This document shows positions 10,903 through 24,530 of a DNA stretch of 64,000 nt, one piece after another. Positions within the stretch are counted from its first letter, which is position 1. Each line of letters begins with the position of its first letter. The position numbers and the translations under genes are program-made. This stretch comes from Cladorhizidae sp. MBARI D1340-BT2 (taxonomy: Eukaryota; Porifera; Demospongiae; Poecilosclerida; Cladorhizidae). The DNA lies in NCBI GenBank assembly GCA_028752905.1, contig JAQNBH010000003.1, positions 29,700,502 through 29,764,501 on the forward strand, written 5' to 3'. The notes under the pieces are model-generated. The model was not told where the DNA came from and did not search any database. It worked only from the letters and a program-made list of their open reading frames with translations.

Positions 10903-11811
10903 TAGCTTCATAGATTCTCCACACTTCACTGTATAAACTTGATATATAGCTATTAAGATAGGTCTCTCCCTGTGCTCTCTGTTGATATCAAACATCCATA
11001 ATATTCTGCACACTTCACTGTAATGGACTTGATATGATTCGAATGATAGGTTTCATTATGTGTTCTCTATCTTGATATTTGCCCTAATTTGGTCTATATG
11101 TTTCTCATTTTCCCCCCAAAAATCTTGCTTTTTTGCCGTAAAGCTCATAACTTTTCTATACTTTACCCAAAAAAGAAATTTTTTATATCATCGGATAGCC
11201 CTTTTAATTATCTGTCTTTTGTACGTGCCAAAATTTTGATTACTCTAAGTATTAGCAAGTTATGGTGATTTGAAGTGGTAAGGTTTGCGATCTTTCCTGG
11301 CGTTTTCCAGTTGCCAAAGCGGTGGCCTGCCAGTGAAAAACCACTACATTTATTGATAATCTGTTGACATGTTGCAGATAAGGGCCTTCTCTATCAGTTG
11401 ACAAAATCTGGGACTTTGGTCTTGTTAATTAGGGCAGTTATGAATTGTACTCTTACTTGATGCTAAACATGTTTAGCTTCGTAGATTATCCACACTTCAC
11501 TGAATAGACTTGATGTATAGCTATTAAGATAGGACTCTCTAAGTGCTCTCTCTTGATACCAAACATCCATATATTCTGCACACTTCACTGTAGTGGACTT
11601 GCAAGATAGGTATCTCTCAGTGTTCTCTATCTTGAGCTAAACATGTTAGCTTCATAGATTCTCCACACTTCACTGAATAGACTTGATATATAGCTCTAAA
11701 GGTAGGCCTCTCTCTGTTCTCTCTCTTGATACCAAACATCCGTATATTCTGCATACATAGAATCACAAGATAGGTTTCTCTATGTGTTCTCTATCTTGAT
11801 GCTAAACAGGT
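10903..11811 (+). repeat. Monomer 13, subtype Rg
   Basis: 909 bp; R with G362; C811, A869. Confidence 0.97.
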
Positions 11812-12719
11812 TAGCTTCATAGATTCTCCACACTTCACTGTATAAACTTGATATATAGCTATTAAGATAGGTCTCTCCCTGTGCTCTCTGTTGATATCAA
11901 ACATCCATAATATTCTGCAAACTTCACTGTAATGGACTTGATATGATTCGAATGATAGGATTCATTATGTGTTCTCTATCTTGATATTTGCCCTAATTTG
12001 GTCTATATGTTTCTCATTTTTCCCCCAAAAATCTTACTTTTTTGCCGTAAAGCTCATAACTTTTCTACACTTTACCCAAAAAAGAAATTTTTATATCACC
12101 GGATAGCCCTTTTAATTATCTGTCTTTTGTACGTGCCAAAATTTTGAGTTCTCTAAGTATTAGCAAGTTATGGTGATTTGAAGTGGTAAGGTTTGCGATC
12201 TTTCCTGGCATTTTCCAGTTGCCAAAGCGGTGGCCTGCCAGTGAAAAACCACTACATTTATTGATAATCTGTTGACATGTTGCAGATAAGGGCCTTCTCT
12301 ATCAGTTGACAAAATCTGGGACTTTGGTCTTGTTAATTAGGGCAGTTATGAATTGTACTCTTACTTGATGCTAAACATGTTTAGCTTCGTAGATTATCCA
12401 CACTTCACTGAATAGACTTGATGTATAGCTATTAAGATAGGACTCTCTAAGTGCTCTCTCTTGATACCAAACATCCATATATTCTGCACACTTCACTGTA
12501 GTGGACTTGCAAGATAGGTATCTCTCAGTGTTCTCTATCTTGAGCTAAACATGTTAGCTTCATAGATTCTCCACACTTCACTGAATAGACTTGATATATA
12601 GCTCTAAAGGTAGGCCTCTCTGTGTTCTCTCTCTTGATACCAAACATCCGTATATTCTGCATACATAGAATCACAAGATAGGTTTCTCTATGTGTTCTCT
12701 ATCTTGATGCTAAACAGGT
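11812..12719 (+). repeat. Monomer 14, subtype P
   Basis: 908 bp; P; G811, A869. Confidence 0.97.
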
Positions 12720-13627
12720 TAGCTTCATAGATTCTCCACACTTCACTGTATAAACTTGATATATAGCTATTAAGATAGGTCTCTCCCTGTGCTCTCTGTT
12801 GATATCAAACATCCATAATATTCTGCACACTTCACTGTAATGGACTTGATATGATTCGAATGATAGGTTTCATTATGTGTTCTCTATCTTGATATTTGCC
12901 CTAATTTGGTCTATATGTTTCTCATTTTCCCCCCAAAAATCTTGCTTTTTTGCCGTAAAGCTCATAACTTTTCTATACTTTACCCAAAAAAGAAATTTTT
13001 ATATCACCGGATAGCCCTTTTAATTATCTGTCTTTTGTACGTGCCAAAATTTTGAGTTCTCTAAGTATTAGCAAGTTATGGTGATTTGAAGTGGTAAGGT
13101 TTGCGATCTTTCCTGGCATTTTCCAGTTGCCAAAGCGGTGGCCTGCCAGTGAAAAACCACTACATTTATTGATAATCTGTTGACATGTTGCAGATAAGGG
13201 CCTTCTCTATCAGTTGACAAAATCTGGGACTTTGGTCTTGTTAATTAGGGCAGTTATGAATTGTACTCTTACTTGATGCTAAACATGTTTAGCTTCGTAG
13301 ATTATCCACACTTCACTGAATAGACTTGATGTATAGCTATTAAGATAGGACTCTCTAAGTGCTCTCTCTTGATACCAAACATCCATATATTCTGCACACT
13401 TCACTGTAGTGGACTTGCAAGATAGGTATCTCTCAGTGTTCTCTATCTTGAGCTAAACATGTTAGCTTCATAGATTCTCCACACTTCACTGAATAGACTT
13501 GATATATAGCTCTAAAGGTAGGCCTCTCTGTGTTCTCTCTCTTGATACCAAACATCCGTATATTCTGCATACATAGAATCACAAGATAGGTTTCTCTATG
13601 TGTTCTCTATCTTGATGCTAAACAGGT
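12720..13627 (+). repeat. Monomer 15, R/P mosaic
   Basis: 908 bp; R at 109-257, then P from the five-T run to A399 ('gagttc', 'gcatttt'). The switch lies between unit positions 257 and 281. G811, A869. Confidence 0.97.
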
Positions 13628-14536
13628 TAGCTTCATAGATTCTCCACACTTCACTGTATAAACTTGATATATAGCTATTAAGATAGGTCTCTCCCTGTGC
13701 TCTCTGTTGATATCAAACATCCATAATATTCTGCACACTTCACTGTAATGGACTTGATATGATTCGAATGATAGGTTTCATTATGTGTTCTCTATCTTGA
13801 TATTTGCCCTAATTTGGTCTATATGTTTCTCATTTTCCCCCCAAAAATCTTGCTTTTTTGCCGTAAAGCTCATAACTTTTCTATACTTTACCCAAAAAAG
13901 AAATTTTTTATATCATCGGATAGCCCTTTTAATTATCTGTCTTTTGTACGTGCCAACATTTTGATTACTCTAAGTATTAGCAAGTTATGATGATTTGAAG
14001 TGGTAAGGTTTGCGATCTTTCCTGGCGTTTTCCAGTTGCCAAAGCGGTGGCCTGCCAGTGAAAAACCACTACATTTATTGATAATCTGTTGACATGTTGC
14101 AGATAAGGGCCTTCTCTATCAGTTGACAAAATCTGGGACTTTGGTCTTGTTAATTAGGGCAGTTATGAATTGTACTCTTACTTGATGCTAAACATGTTTA
14201 GCTTCGTAGATTATCCACACTTCACTGAATAGACTTGATGTATAGCTATTAAGATAGGACTCTCTAAGTGCTCTCTCTTGATACCAAACATCCATATATT
14301 CTGCACACTTCACTGTAGTGGACTTGCAAGATAGGTATCTCTCAGTGTTCTCTATCTTGAGCTAAACATGTTAGCTTCATAGATTCTCCACACTTCACTG
14401 AATAGACTTGATATATAGCTCTAAAGGTAGGCCTCTCTGTGTTCTCTCTCTTGATACCAAACATCCGTATATTCTGCATACATAGAATCACAAGATAGGT
14501 TTCTCTATGTGTTCTCTATCTTGATGCTAAACAGGT
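13628..14536 (+). repeat. Monomer 16, subtype Ra
   Basis: 909 bp; R with A362; private A to C at 13957 ('gccaacatttt'); G811, A869. Confidence 0.97.
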
Positions 14537-15445
14537 TAGCTTCATAGATTCTCCACACTTCACTGTATAAACTTGATATATAGCTATTAAGATAGGTCTC
14601 TCCCTGTGCTCTCTGTTGATATCAAACATCCATAATATTCTGCACACTTCACTGTAATGGACTTGATATGATTCGAATGATAGGTTTCATTATGTGTTCT
14701 CTATCTTGATATTTGCCCTAATTTGGTCTATATGTTTCTCATTTTCCCCCAAAAAATCTTGCTTTTTTGCCGTAAAGCTCATAACTTTTCTACACTTTAC
14801 CCAAAAAAGAAATTTTTTATATCACCGGATAGCCCTTTTAATTATCTGTCTTTTGTACGTGCCAAAATTTTGATTACTCTAAGTATTAGCAAGTTATGGT
14901 TATTTGAAGTGGTAAGGTTTGCGATCTTTCCTGGCGTTTTCCAGTTGCCAAAGCGGTGGCCTGCCAGTGAAAAACCACTACATTTATTGATAATCTGTTG
15001 ACATGTTGCAGATAAGGGCCTTCTCTATCAGTTGACAAAATCTGGGACTTTGGTCTTGTTAATTAGGGCAGTTATGAATTGTACTCTTACTTGATGCTAA
15101 ACATGTTTAGCTTCGTAGATTATCCACACTTCACTGAATAGACTTGATGTATAGCTATTAAGATAGGACTCTCTAAGTGCTCTCTCTTGATACCAAACAT
15201 CCATATATTCTGCACACTTCACTGTAGTGGACTTGCAAGATAGGTATCTCTCAGTGTTCTCTATCTTGAGCTAAACATGTTAGCTTCATAGATTCTCCAC
15301 ACTTCACTGAATAGACTTGATATATAGCTCTAAAGGTAGGCCTCTCTCTGTTCTCTCTCTTGATACCAAACATCCGTATATTCTGCATACATAGAATCAC
15401 AAGATAGGTTTCTCTATGTGTTCTCTATCTTGATGCTAAACAGGT
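14537..15445 (+). repeat. Monomer 17, subtype S, stop-free variant
   Basis: 909 bp; S carrying the same five-C/six-A tract and TGA-to-TTA change (14901) as monomer 9, exactly 7,268 bp (eight units) away. C811, A869. Confidence 0.97.
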
Positions 15446-16353
15446 TAGCTTCATAGATTCTCCACACTTCACTGTATAAACTTGATATATAGCTATTAAG
15501 ATAGGTCTCTCCCTGTGCTCTCTGTTGATATCAAACATCCATAATATTCTGCAAACTTCACTGTAATGGACTTGATATGATTCGAATGATAGGATTCATT
15601 ATGTGTTCTCTATCTTGATATTTGCCCTAATTTGGTCTATATGTTTCTCATTTTTCCCCCAAAAATCTTACTTTTTTGCCGTAAAGCTCATAACTTTTCT
15701 ACACTTTACCCAAAAAAGAAATTTTTATATCACCGGATAGCCCTTTTAATTATCTGTCTTTTGTACGTGCCAAAATTTTGAGTTCTCTAAGTATTAGCAA
15801 GTTATGGTGATTTGAAGTGGTAAGGTTTGCGATCTTTCCTGGCATTTTCCAGTTGCCAAAGCGGTGGCCTGCCAGTGAAAAACCACTACATTTATTGATA
15901 ATCTGTTGACATGTTGCAGATAAGGGCCTTCTCTATCAGTTGACAAAATCTGGGACTTTGGTCTTGTTAATTAGGGCAGTTATGAATTGTACTCTTACTT
16001 GATGCTAAACATGTTTAGCTTCGTAGATTATCCACACTTCACTGAATAGACTTGATGTATAGCTATTAAGATAGGACTCTCTAAGTGCTCTCTCTTGATA
16101 CCAAACATCCATATATTCTGCACACTTCACTGTAGTGGACTTGCAAGATAGGTATCTCTCAGTGTTCTCTATCTTGAGCTAAACATGTTAGCTTCATAGA
16201 TTCTCCACACTTCACTGAATAGACTTGATATATAGCTCTAAAGGTAGGCCTCTCTGTGTTCTCTCTCTTGATACCAAACATCCGTATATTCTGCATACAT
16301 AGAATCACAAGATAGGTTTCTCTATGTGTTCTCTATCTTGATGCTAAACAGGT
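15446..16353 (+). repeat. Monomer 18, subtype P
   Basis: 908 bp; P; G811, A869. Confidence 0.97.
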
Positions 16354-17262
16354 TAGCTTCATAGATTCTCCACACTTCACTGTATAAACTTGATATATAG
16401 CTATTAAGATAGGTCTCTCCCTGTGCTCTCTGTTGATATCAAACATCCATAATATTCTGCACACTTCACTGTAATGGACTTGATATGATTCGAATGATAG
16501 GTTTCATTATGTGTTCTCTATCTTGATATTTGCCCTAATTTGGTCTATATGTTTCTCATTTTCCCCCCAAAAATCTTGCTTTTTTGCCGTAAAGCTCATA
16601 ACTTTTCTATACTTTACCCAAAAAAGAAATTTTTTATATCATCGGATAGCCCTTTTAATTATCTGTCTTTTGTACGTGCCAAAATTTTGATTACTCTAAG
16701 TATTAGCAAGTTATGATGATTTGAAGTGGTAAGGTTTGCGATCTTTCCTGGCGTTTTCCAGTTGCCAAAGCGGTGGCCTGCCAGTGAAAAACCACTACAT
16801 TTATTGATAATCTGTTGACATGTTGCAGATAAGGGCCTTCTCTATCAGTTGACAAAATCTGGGACTTTGGTCTTGTTAATTAGGGCAGTTATGAATTGTA
16901 CTCTTACTTGATGCTAAACATGTTTAGCTTCGTAGATTATCCACACTTCACTGAATAGACTTGATGTATAGCTATTAAGATAGGACTCTCTAAGTGCTCT
17001 CTCTTGATACCAAACATCCATATATTCTGCACACTTCACTGTAGTGGACTTGCAAGATAGGTATCTCTCAGTGTTCTCTATCTTGAGCTAAACATGTTAG
17101 CTTCATAGATTCTCCACACTTCACTGAATAGACTTGATATATAGCTCTAAAGGTAGGCCTCTCTCTGTTCTCTCTCTTGATACCAAACATCCGTATATTC
17201 TGCATACATAGAATCACAAGATTGGTTTCTCTATGTGTTCTCTATCTTGATGCTAAACAGGT
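16354..17262 (+). repeat. Monomer 19, subtype Ra
   Basis: 909 bp; R with A362; C811, T869. Matches monomers 11 and 24 at every variable site checked. Confidence 0.97.
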
Positions 17263-18170
17263 TAGCTTCATAGATTCTCCACACTTCACTGTATAAACTT
17301 GATATATAGCTATTAAGATAGGTCTCTCCCTGTGCTCTCTGTTGATATCAAACATCCATAATATTCTGCAAACTTCACTGTAATGGACTTGATATGATTC
17401 GAATGATAGGATTCATTATGTGTTCTCTATCTTGATATTTGCCCTAATTTGGTCTATATGTTTCTCATTTTTCCCCCAAAAATCTTACTTTTTTGCCGTA
17501 AAGCTCATAACTTTTCTACACTTTACCCAAAAAAGAAATTTTTATATCACCGGATAGCCCTTTTAATTATCTGTCTTTTGTACGTGCCAAAATTTTGAGT
17601 TCTCTAAGTATTAGCAAGTTATGGTGATTTGAAGTGGTAAGGTTTGCGATCTTTCCTGGCATTTTCCAGTTGCCAAAGCGGTGGCCTGCCAGTGAAAAAC
17701 CACTACATTTATTGATAATCTGTTGACATGTTGCAGATAAGGGCCTTCTCTATCAGTTGACAAAATCTGGGACTTTGGTCTTGTTAATTAGGGCAGTTAT
17801 GAATTGTACTCTTACTTGATGCTAAACATGTTTAGCTTCGTAGATTATCCACACTTCACTGAATAGACTTGATGTATAGCTATTAAGATAGGACTCTCTA
17901 AGTGCTCTCTCTTGATACCAAACATCCATATATTCTGCACACTTCACTGTAGTGGACTTGCAAGATAGGTATCTCTCAGTGTTCTCTATCTTGAGCTAAA
18001 CATGTTAGCTTCATAGATTCTCCACACTTCACTGAATAGACTTGATATATAGCTCTAAAGGTAGGCCTCTCTGTGTTCTCTCTCTTGATACCAAACATCC
18101 GTATATTCTGCATACATAGAATCACAAGATAGGTTTCTCTATGTGTTCTCTATCTTGATGCTAAACAGGT
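17263..18170 (+). repeat. Monomer 20, subtype P
   Basis: 908 bp; P; G811, A869. Confidence 0.97.
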
Positions 18171-19079
18171 TAGCTTCATAGATTCTCCACACTTCACTGT
18201 ATAAACTTGATATATAGCTATTAAGATAGGTCTCTCCCTGTGCTCTCTGTTGATATCAAACATCCATAATATTCTGCACACTTCACTGTAATGGACTTGA
18301 TATGATTCGAATGATAGGTTTCATTATGTGTTCTCTATCTTGATATTTGCCCTAATTTGGTCTATATGTTTCTCATTTTCCCCCCAAAAATCTTGCTTTT
18401 TTGCCGTAAAGCTCATAACTTTTCTATACTTTACCCAAAAAAGAAATTTTTTATATCATCGGATAGCCCTTTTAATTATCTGTCTTTTGTACGTGCCAAA
18501 ATTTTGATTACTCTAAGTATTAGCAAGTTATGGTGATTTGAAGTGGTAAGGTTTGCGATCTTTCCTGGCGTTTTCCAGTTGCCAAAGCGGTGGCCTGCCA
18601 GTGAAAAACCACTACATTTATTGATAATCTGTTGACATGTTGCAGATAAGGGCCTTCTCTATCAGTTGACAAAATCTGGGACTTTGGTCTTGTTAATTAG
18701 GGCAGTTATGAATTGTACTCTTACTTGATGCTAAACATGTTTAGCTTCGTAGATTATCCACACTTCACTGAATAGACTTGATGTATAGCTATTAAGATAG
18801 GACTCTCTAAGTGCTCTCTCTTGATACCAAACATCCATATATTCTGCACACTTCACTGTAGTGGACTTGCAAGATAGGTATCTCTCAGTGTTCTCTATCT
18901 TGAGCTAAACATGTTAGCTTCATAGATTCTCCACACTTCACTGAATAGACTTGATATATAGCTCTAAAGGTAGGCCTCTCTGTGTTCTCTCTCTTGATAC
19001 CAAACATCCGTATATTCTGCATACATAGAATCACAAGATAGGTTTCTCTATGTGTTCTCTATCTTGATGCTAAACAGGT
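18171..19079 (+). repeat. Monomer 21, subtype Rg
   Basis: 909 bp; R with G362; G811, A869. Confidence 0.97.
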
Positions 19080-19988
19080 TAGCTTCATAGATTCTCCACA
19101 CTTCACTGTATAAACTTGATATATAGCTATTAAGATAGGTCTCTCCCTGTGCTCTCTGTTGATATCAAACATCCATAATATTCTGCACACTTCACTGTAA
19201 TGGACTTGATATGATTCGAATGATAGGTTTCATTATGTGTTCTCTATCTTGATATTTGCCCTAATTTGGTCTATATGTTTCTCATTTTCCCCCCAAAAAT
19301 CTTGCTTTTTTGCCGTAAAGCTCATAACTTTTCTACACTTTACCCAAAAAAGAAATTTTTTATATCACCGGATAGCCCTTTTAATTATCTGTCTTTTGTA
19401 CGTGCCAAAATTTTGATTACTCTAAGTATTAGCAAGTTATGGTGATTTGAAGTGGTAAGGTTTGCGATCTTTCCTGGCGTTTTCCAGTTGCCAAAGCGGT
19501 GGCCTGCCAGTGAAAAACCACTACATTTATTGATAATCTGTTGACATGTTGCAGATAAGGGCCTTCTCTATCAGTTGACAAAATCTGGGACTTTGGTCTT
19601 GTTAATTAGGGCAGTTATGAATTGTACTCTTACTTGATGCTAAACATGTTTAGCTTCGTAGATTATCCACACTTCACTGAATAGACTTGATGTATAGCTA
19701 TTAAGATAGGACTCTCTAAGTGCTCTCTCTTGATACCAAACATCCATATATTCTGCACACTTCACTGTAGTGGACTTGCAAGATAGGTATCTCTCAGTGT
19801 TCTCTATCTTGAGCTAAACATGTTAGCTTCATAGATTCTCCACACTTCACTGAATAGACTTGATATATAGCTCTAAAGGTAGGCCTCTCTCTGTTCTCTC
19901 TCTTGATACCAAACATCCGTATATTCTGCATACATAGAATCACAAGATAGGTTTCTCTATGTGTTCTCTATCTTGATGCTAAACAGGT
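19080..19988 (+). repeat. Monomer 22, subtype S
   Basis: 909 bp; S with G362 and G364 (TGA kept); C811, A869. Confidence 0.97.
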
Positions 19989-20896
19989 TAGCTTCATAGA
20001 TTCTCCACACTTCACTGTATAAACTTGATATATAGCTATTAAGATAGGTCTCTCCCTGTGCTCTCTGTTGATATCAAACATCCATAATATTCTGCAAACT
20101 TCACTGTAATGGACTTGATATGATTCGAATGATAGGATTCATTATGTGTTCTCTATCTTGATATTTGCCCTAATTTGGTCTATATGTTTCTCATTTTTCC
20201 CCCAAAAATCTTACTTTTTTGCCGTAAAGCTCATAACTTTTCTACACTTTACCCAAAAAAGAAATTTTTATATCACCGGATAGCCCTTTTAATTATCTGT
20301 CTTTTGTACGTGCCAAAATTTTGAGTTCTCTAAGTATTAGCAAGTTATGGTGATTTGAAGTGGTAAGGTTTGCGATCTTTCCTGGCATTTTCCAGTTGCC
20401 AAAGCGGTGGCCTGCCAGTGAAAAACCACTACATTTATTGATAATCTGTTGACATGTTGCAGATAAGGGCCTTCTCTATCAGTTGACAAAATCTGGGACT
20501 TTGGTCTTGTTAATTAGGGCAGTTATGAATTGTACTCTTACTTGATGCTAAACATGTTTAGCTTCGTAGATTATCCACACTTCACTGAATAGACTTGATG
20601 TATAGCTATTAAGATAGGACTCTCTAAGTGCTCTCTCTTGATACCAAACATCCATATATTCTGCACACTTCACTGTAGTGGACTTGCAAGATAGGTATCT
20701 CTCAGTGTTCTCTATCTTGAGCTAAACATGTTAGCTTCATAGATTCTCCACACTTCACTGAATAGACTTGATATATAGCTCTAAAGGTAGGCCTCTCTGT
20801 GTTCTCTCTCTTGATACCAAACATCCGTATATTCTGCATACATAGAATCACAAGATAGGTTTCTCTATGTGTTCTCTATCTTGATGCTAAACAGGT
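19989..20896 (+). repeat. Monomer 23, subtype P
   Basis: 908 bp; P; G811, A869. Confidence 0.97.
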
Positions 20897-21805
20897 TAGC
20901 TTCATAGATTCTCCACACTTCACTGTATAAACTTGATATATAGCTATTAAGATAGGTCTCTCCCTGTGCTCTCTGTTGATATCAAACATCCATAATATTC
21001 TGCACACTTCACTGTAATGGACTTGATATGATTCGAATGATAGGTTTCATTATGTGTTCTCTATCTTGATATTTGCCCTAATTTGGTCTATATGTTTCTC
21101 ATTTTCCCCCCAAAAATCTTGCTTTTTTGCCGTAAAGCTCATAACTTTTCTATACTTTACCCAAAAAAGAAATTTTTTATATCATCGGATAGCCCTTTTA
21201 ATTATCTGTCTTTTGTACGTGCCAAAATTTTGATTACTCTAAGTATTAGCAAGTTATGATGATTTGAAGTGGTAAGGTTTGCGATCTTTCCTGGCGTTTT
21301 CCAGTTGCCAAAGCGGTGGCCTGCCAGTGAAAAACCACTACATTTATTGATAATCTGTTGACATGTTGCAGATAAGGGCCTTCTCTATCAGTTGACAAAA
21401 TCTGGGACTTTGGTCTTGTTAATTAGGGCAGTTATGAATTGTACTCTTACTTGATGCTAAACATGTTTAGCTTCGTAGATTATCCACACTTCACTGAATA
21501 GACTTGATGTATAGCTATTAAGATAGGACTCTCTAAGTGCTCTCTCTTGATACCAAACATCCATATATTCTGCACACTTCACTGTAGTGGACTTGCAAGA
21601 TAGGTATCTCTCAGTGTTCTCTATCTTGAGCTAAACATGTTAGCTTCATAGATTCTCCACACTTCACTGAATAGACTTGATATATAGCTCTAAAGGTAGG
21701 CCTCTCTCTGTTCTCTCTCTTGATACCAAACATCCGTATATTCTGCATACATAGAATCACAAGATTGGTTTCTCTATGTGTTCTCTATCTTGATGCTAAA
21801 CAGGT
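20897..21805 (+). repeat. Monomer 24, subtype Ra
   Basis: 909 bp; R with A362; C811, T869. Confidence 0.97.
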
Positions 21806-22713
21806 TAGCTTCATAGATTCTCCACACTTCACTGTATAAACTTGATATATAGCTATTAAGATAGGTCTCTCCCTGTGCTCTCTGTTGATATCAAACATCC
21901 ATAATATTCTGCAAACTTCACTGTAATGGACTTGATATGATTCGAATGATAGGATTCATTATGTGTTCTCTATCTTGATATTTGCCCTAATTTGGTCTAT
22001 ATGTTTCTCATTTTTCCCCCAAAAATCTTACTTTTTTGCCGTAAAGCTCATAACTTTTCTACACTTTACCCAAAAAAGAAATTTTTATATCACCGGATAG
22101 CCCTTTTAATTATCTGTCTTTTGTACGTGCCAAAATTTTGAGTTCTCTAAGTATTAGCAAGTTATGGTGATTTGAAGTGGTAAGGTTTGCGATCTTTCCT
22201 GGCATTTTCCAGTTGCCAAAGCGGTGGCCTGCCAGTGAAAAACCACTACATTTATTGATAATCTGTTGACATGTTGCAGATAAGGGCCTTCTCTATCAGT
22301 TGACAAAATCTGGGACTTTGGTCTTGTTAATTAGGGCAGTTATGAATTGTACTCTTACTTGATGCTAAACATGTTTAGCTTCGTAGATTATCCACACTTC
22401 ACTGAATAGACTTGATGTATAGCTATTAAGATAGGACTCTCTAAGTGCTCTCTCTTGATACCAAACATCCATATATTCTGCACACTTCACTGTAGTGGAC
22501 TTGCAAGATAGGTATCTCTCAGTGTTCTCTATCTTGAGCTAAACATGTTAGCTTCATAGATTCTCCACACTTCACTGAATAGACTTGATATATAGCTCTA
22601 AAGGTAGGCCTCTCTGTGTTCTCTCTCTTGATACCAAACATCCGTATATTCTGCATACATAGAATCACAAGATAGGTTTCTCTATGTGTTCTCTATCTTG
22701 ATGCTAAACAGGT
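21806..22713 (+). repeat. Monomer 25, subtype P
   Basis: 908 bp; P; G811, A869. Confidence 0.97.
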
Positions 22714-23622
22714 TAGCTTCATAGATTCTCCACACTTCACTGTATAAACTTGATATATAGCTATTAAGATAGGTCTCTCCCTGTGCTCTCTGTTGATATC
22801 AAACATCCATAATATTCTGCACACTTCACTGTAATGGACTTGATATGATTCGAATGATAGGTTTCATTATGTGTTCTCTATCTTGATATTTGCCCTAATT
22901 TGGTCTATATGTTTCTCATTTTCCCCCCAAAAATCTTGCTTTTTTGCCGTAAAGCTCATAACTTTTCTATACTTTACCCAAAAAAGAAATTTTTTATATC
23001 ATCGGATAGCCCTTTTAATTATCTGTCTTTTGTACGTGCCAAAATTTTGATTACTCTAAGTATTAGCAAGTTATGGTGATTTGAAGTGGTAAGGTTTGCG
23101 ATCTTTCCTGGCGTTTTCCAGTTGCCAAAGCGGTGGCCTGCCAGTGAAAAACCACTACATTTATTGATAATCTGTTGACATGTTGCAGATAAGGGCCTTC
23201 TCTATCAGTTGACAAAATCTGGGACTTTGGTCTTGTTAATTAGGGCAGTTATGAATTGTACTCTTACTTGATGCTAAACATGTTTAGCTTCGTAGATTAT
23301 CCACACTTCACTGAATAGACTTGATGTATAGCTATTAAGATAGGACTCTCTAAGTGCTCTCTCTTGATACCAAACATCCATATATTCTGCACACTTCACT
23401 GTAGTGGACTTGCAAGATAGGTATCTCTCAGTGTTCTCTATCTTGAGCTAAACATGTTAGCTTCATAGATTCTCCACACTTCACTGAATAGACTTGATAT
23501 ATAGCTCTAAAGGTAGGCCTCTCTGTGTTCTCTCTCTTGATACCAAACATCCGTATATTCTGCATACATAGAATCACAAGATAGGTTTCTCTATGTGTTC
23601 TCTATCTTGATGCTAAACAGGT
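22714..23622 (+). repeat. Monomer 26, subtype Rg
   Basis: 909 bp; R with G362; G811, A869. Confidence 0.97.
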
Positions 23623-24530
23623 TAGCTTCATAGATTCTCCACACTTCACTGTATAAACTTGATATATAGCTATTAAGATAGGTCTCTCCCTGTGCTCTCT
23701 GTTGATATCAAACATCCATAATATTCTGCACACTTCACTGTAATGGACTTGATATGATTCGAATGATAGGTTTCATTATGTGTTCTATATCTTGATATTT
23801 GCCCTAATTTGGACTATATGTTTCTCATTTTTCCCCCAAAAATCTTGATTTTTTGCCGTAAAGCTCATAACTTTTCTACACTTTACCCAAAAAAGAAATT
23901 TTTATATCACCGGATAGCCCTTCTAATTATCTGTCTTTTGTACGTGCCAAAATTTAGAGTACTCTAAGTATTAGCAAGTTATGGTGATTTGAAGTGGTAA
24001 GGTTTGCGATCTTTCCTGGCGTTTTCCAGTTGCCAAAGCGGTGGCCTGCCAGTGAAAAACCACTACATTTATTGATAATCTGTTGACATGTTGCAGATAA
24101 GGGCCTTCTCTATCAGTTGACAAAATCTGGGACTTTGGTCTTGTTAATTAGGGCAGTTATGAATTGTACTCTTACTTGATGCTAAACATGTTTAGCTTCG
24201 TAGATTATCCACACTTCACTGAATAGACTTGATGTATAGCTATTAAGATAGGACTCTCTAAGTGCTCTCTCTTGATACCAAACATCCATATATTCTGCAC
24301 ACTTCACTGTAGTGGACTTGCAAGATAGGTATCTCTCAGTGTTCTCTATCTTGAGCTAAACATGTTAGCTTCATAGATTCTCCACACTTCACTGAATAGA
24401 CTTGATATATAGCTCTAAAGGTAGGCCTCTCTCTGTTCTCTCTCTTGATACCAAACATCCGTATATTCTGCATACATAGAATCACAAGATAGGTTTCTCT
24501 ATGTGTTCTCTATCTTGATGCTAAACAGGT
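23623..24530 (+). repeat. Monomer 27, subtype T, most diverged so far
   Basis: 908 bp; A191 ('ggactat'), 'cttgatttttt', C257, C301, 'gagtac', G399; private changes C to A at 23787 and T to A at 23956; C811, A869. Relatives are monomers 53 and 54. Confidence 0.97.

Larger units (their letters stand above)
13628..17262 (+). repeat. Higher-order block, monomers 16-19 (copy 2 of 2)
   Basis: Second member of the eight-unit-offset duplication with 6360-9994. It overlaps the first five-unit block that starts at monomer 17. Confidence 0.8.
14537..19079 (+). repeat. Five-unit higher-order repeat, copy 1 (monomers 17-21)
   Basis: Order S - P(G811) - Ra(C811, T869) - P(G811) - Rg(G811), 4,543 bp. The next 4,543 bp repeat the same order. 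Among the variable sites checked, only the S unit differs (C/A tract and TGA/TTA). Confidence 0.85.
19080..23622 (+). repeat. Five-unit higher-order repeat, copy 2 (monomers 22-26)
   Basis: Direct tandem copy of 14537-19079 with the same unit order and the same 811/869 markers. Confidence 0.85.
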
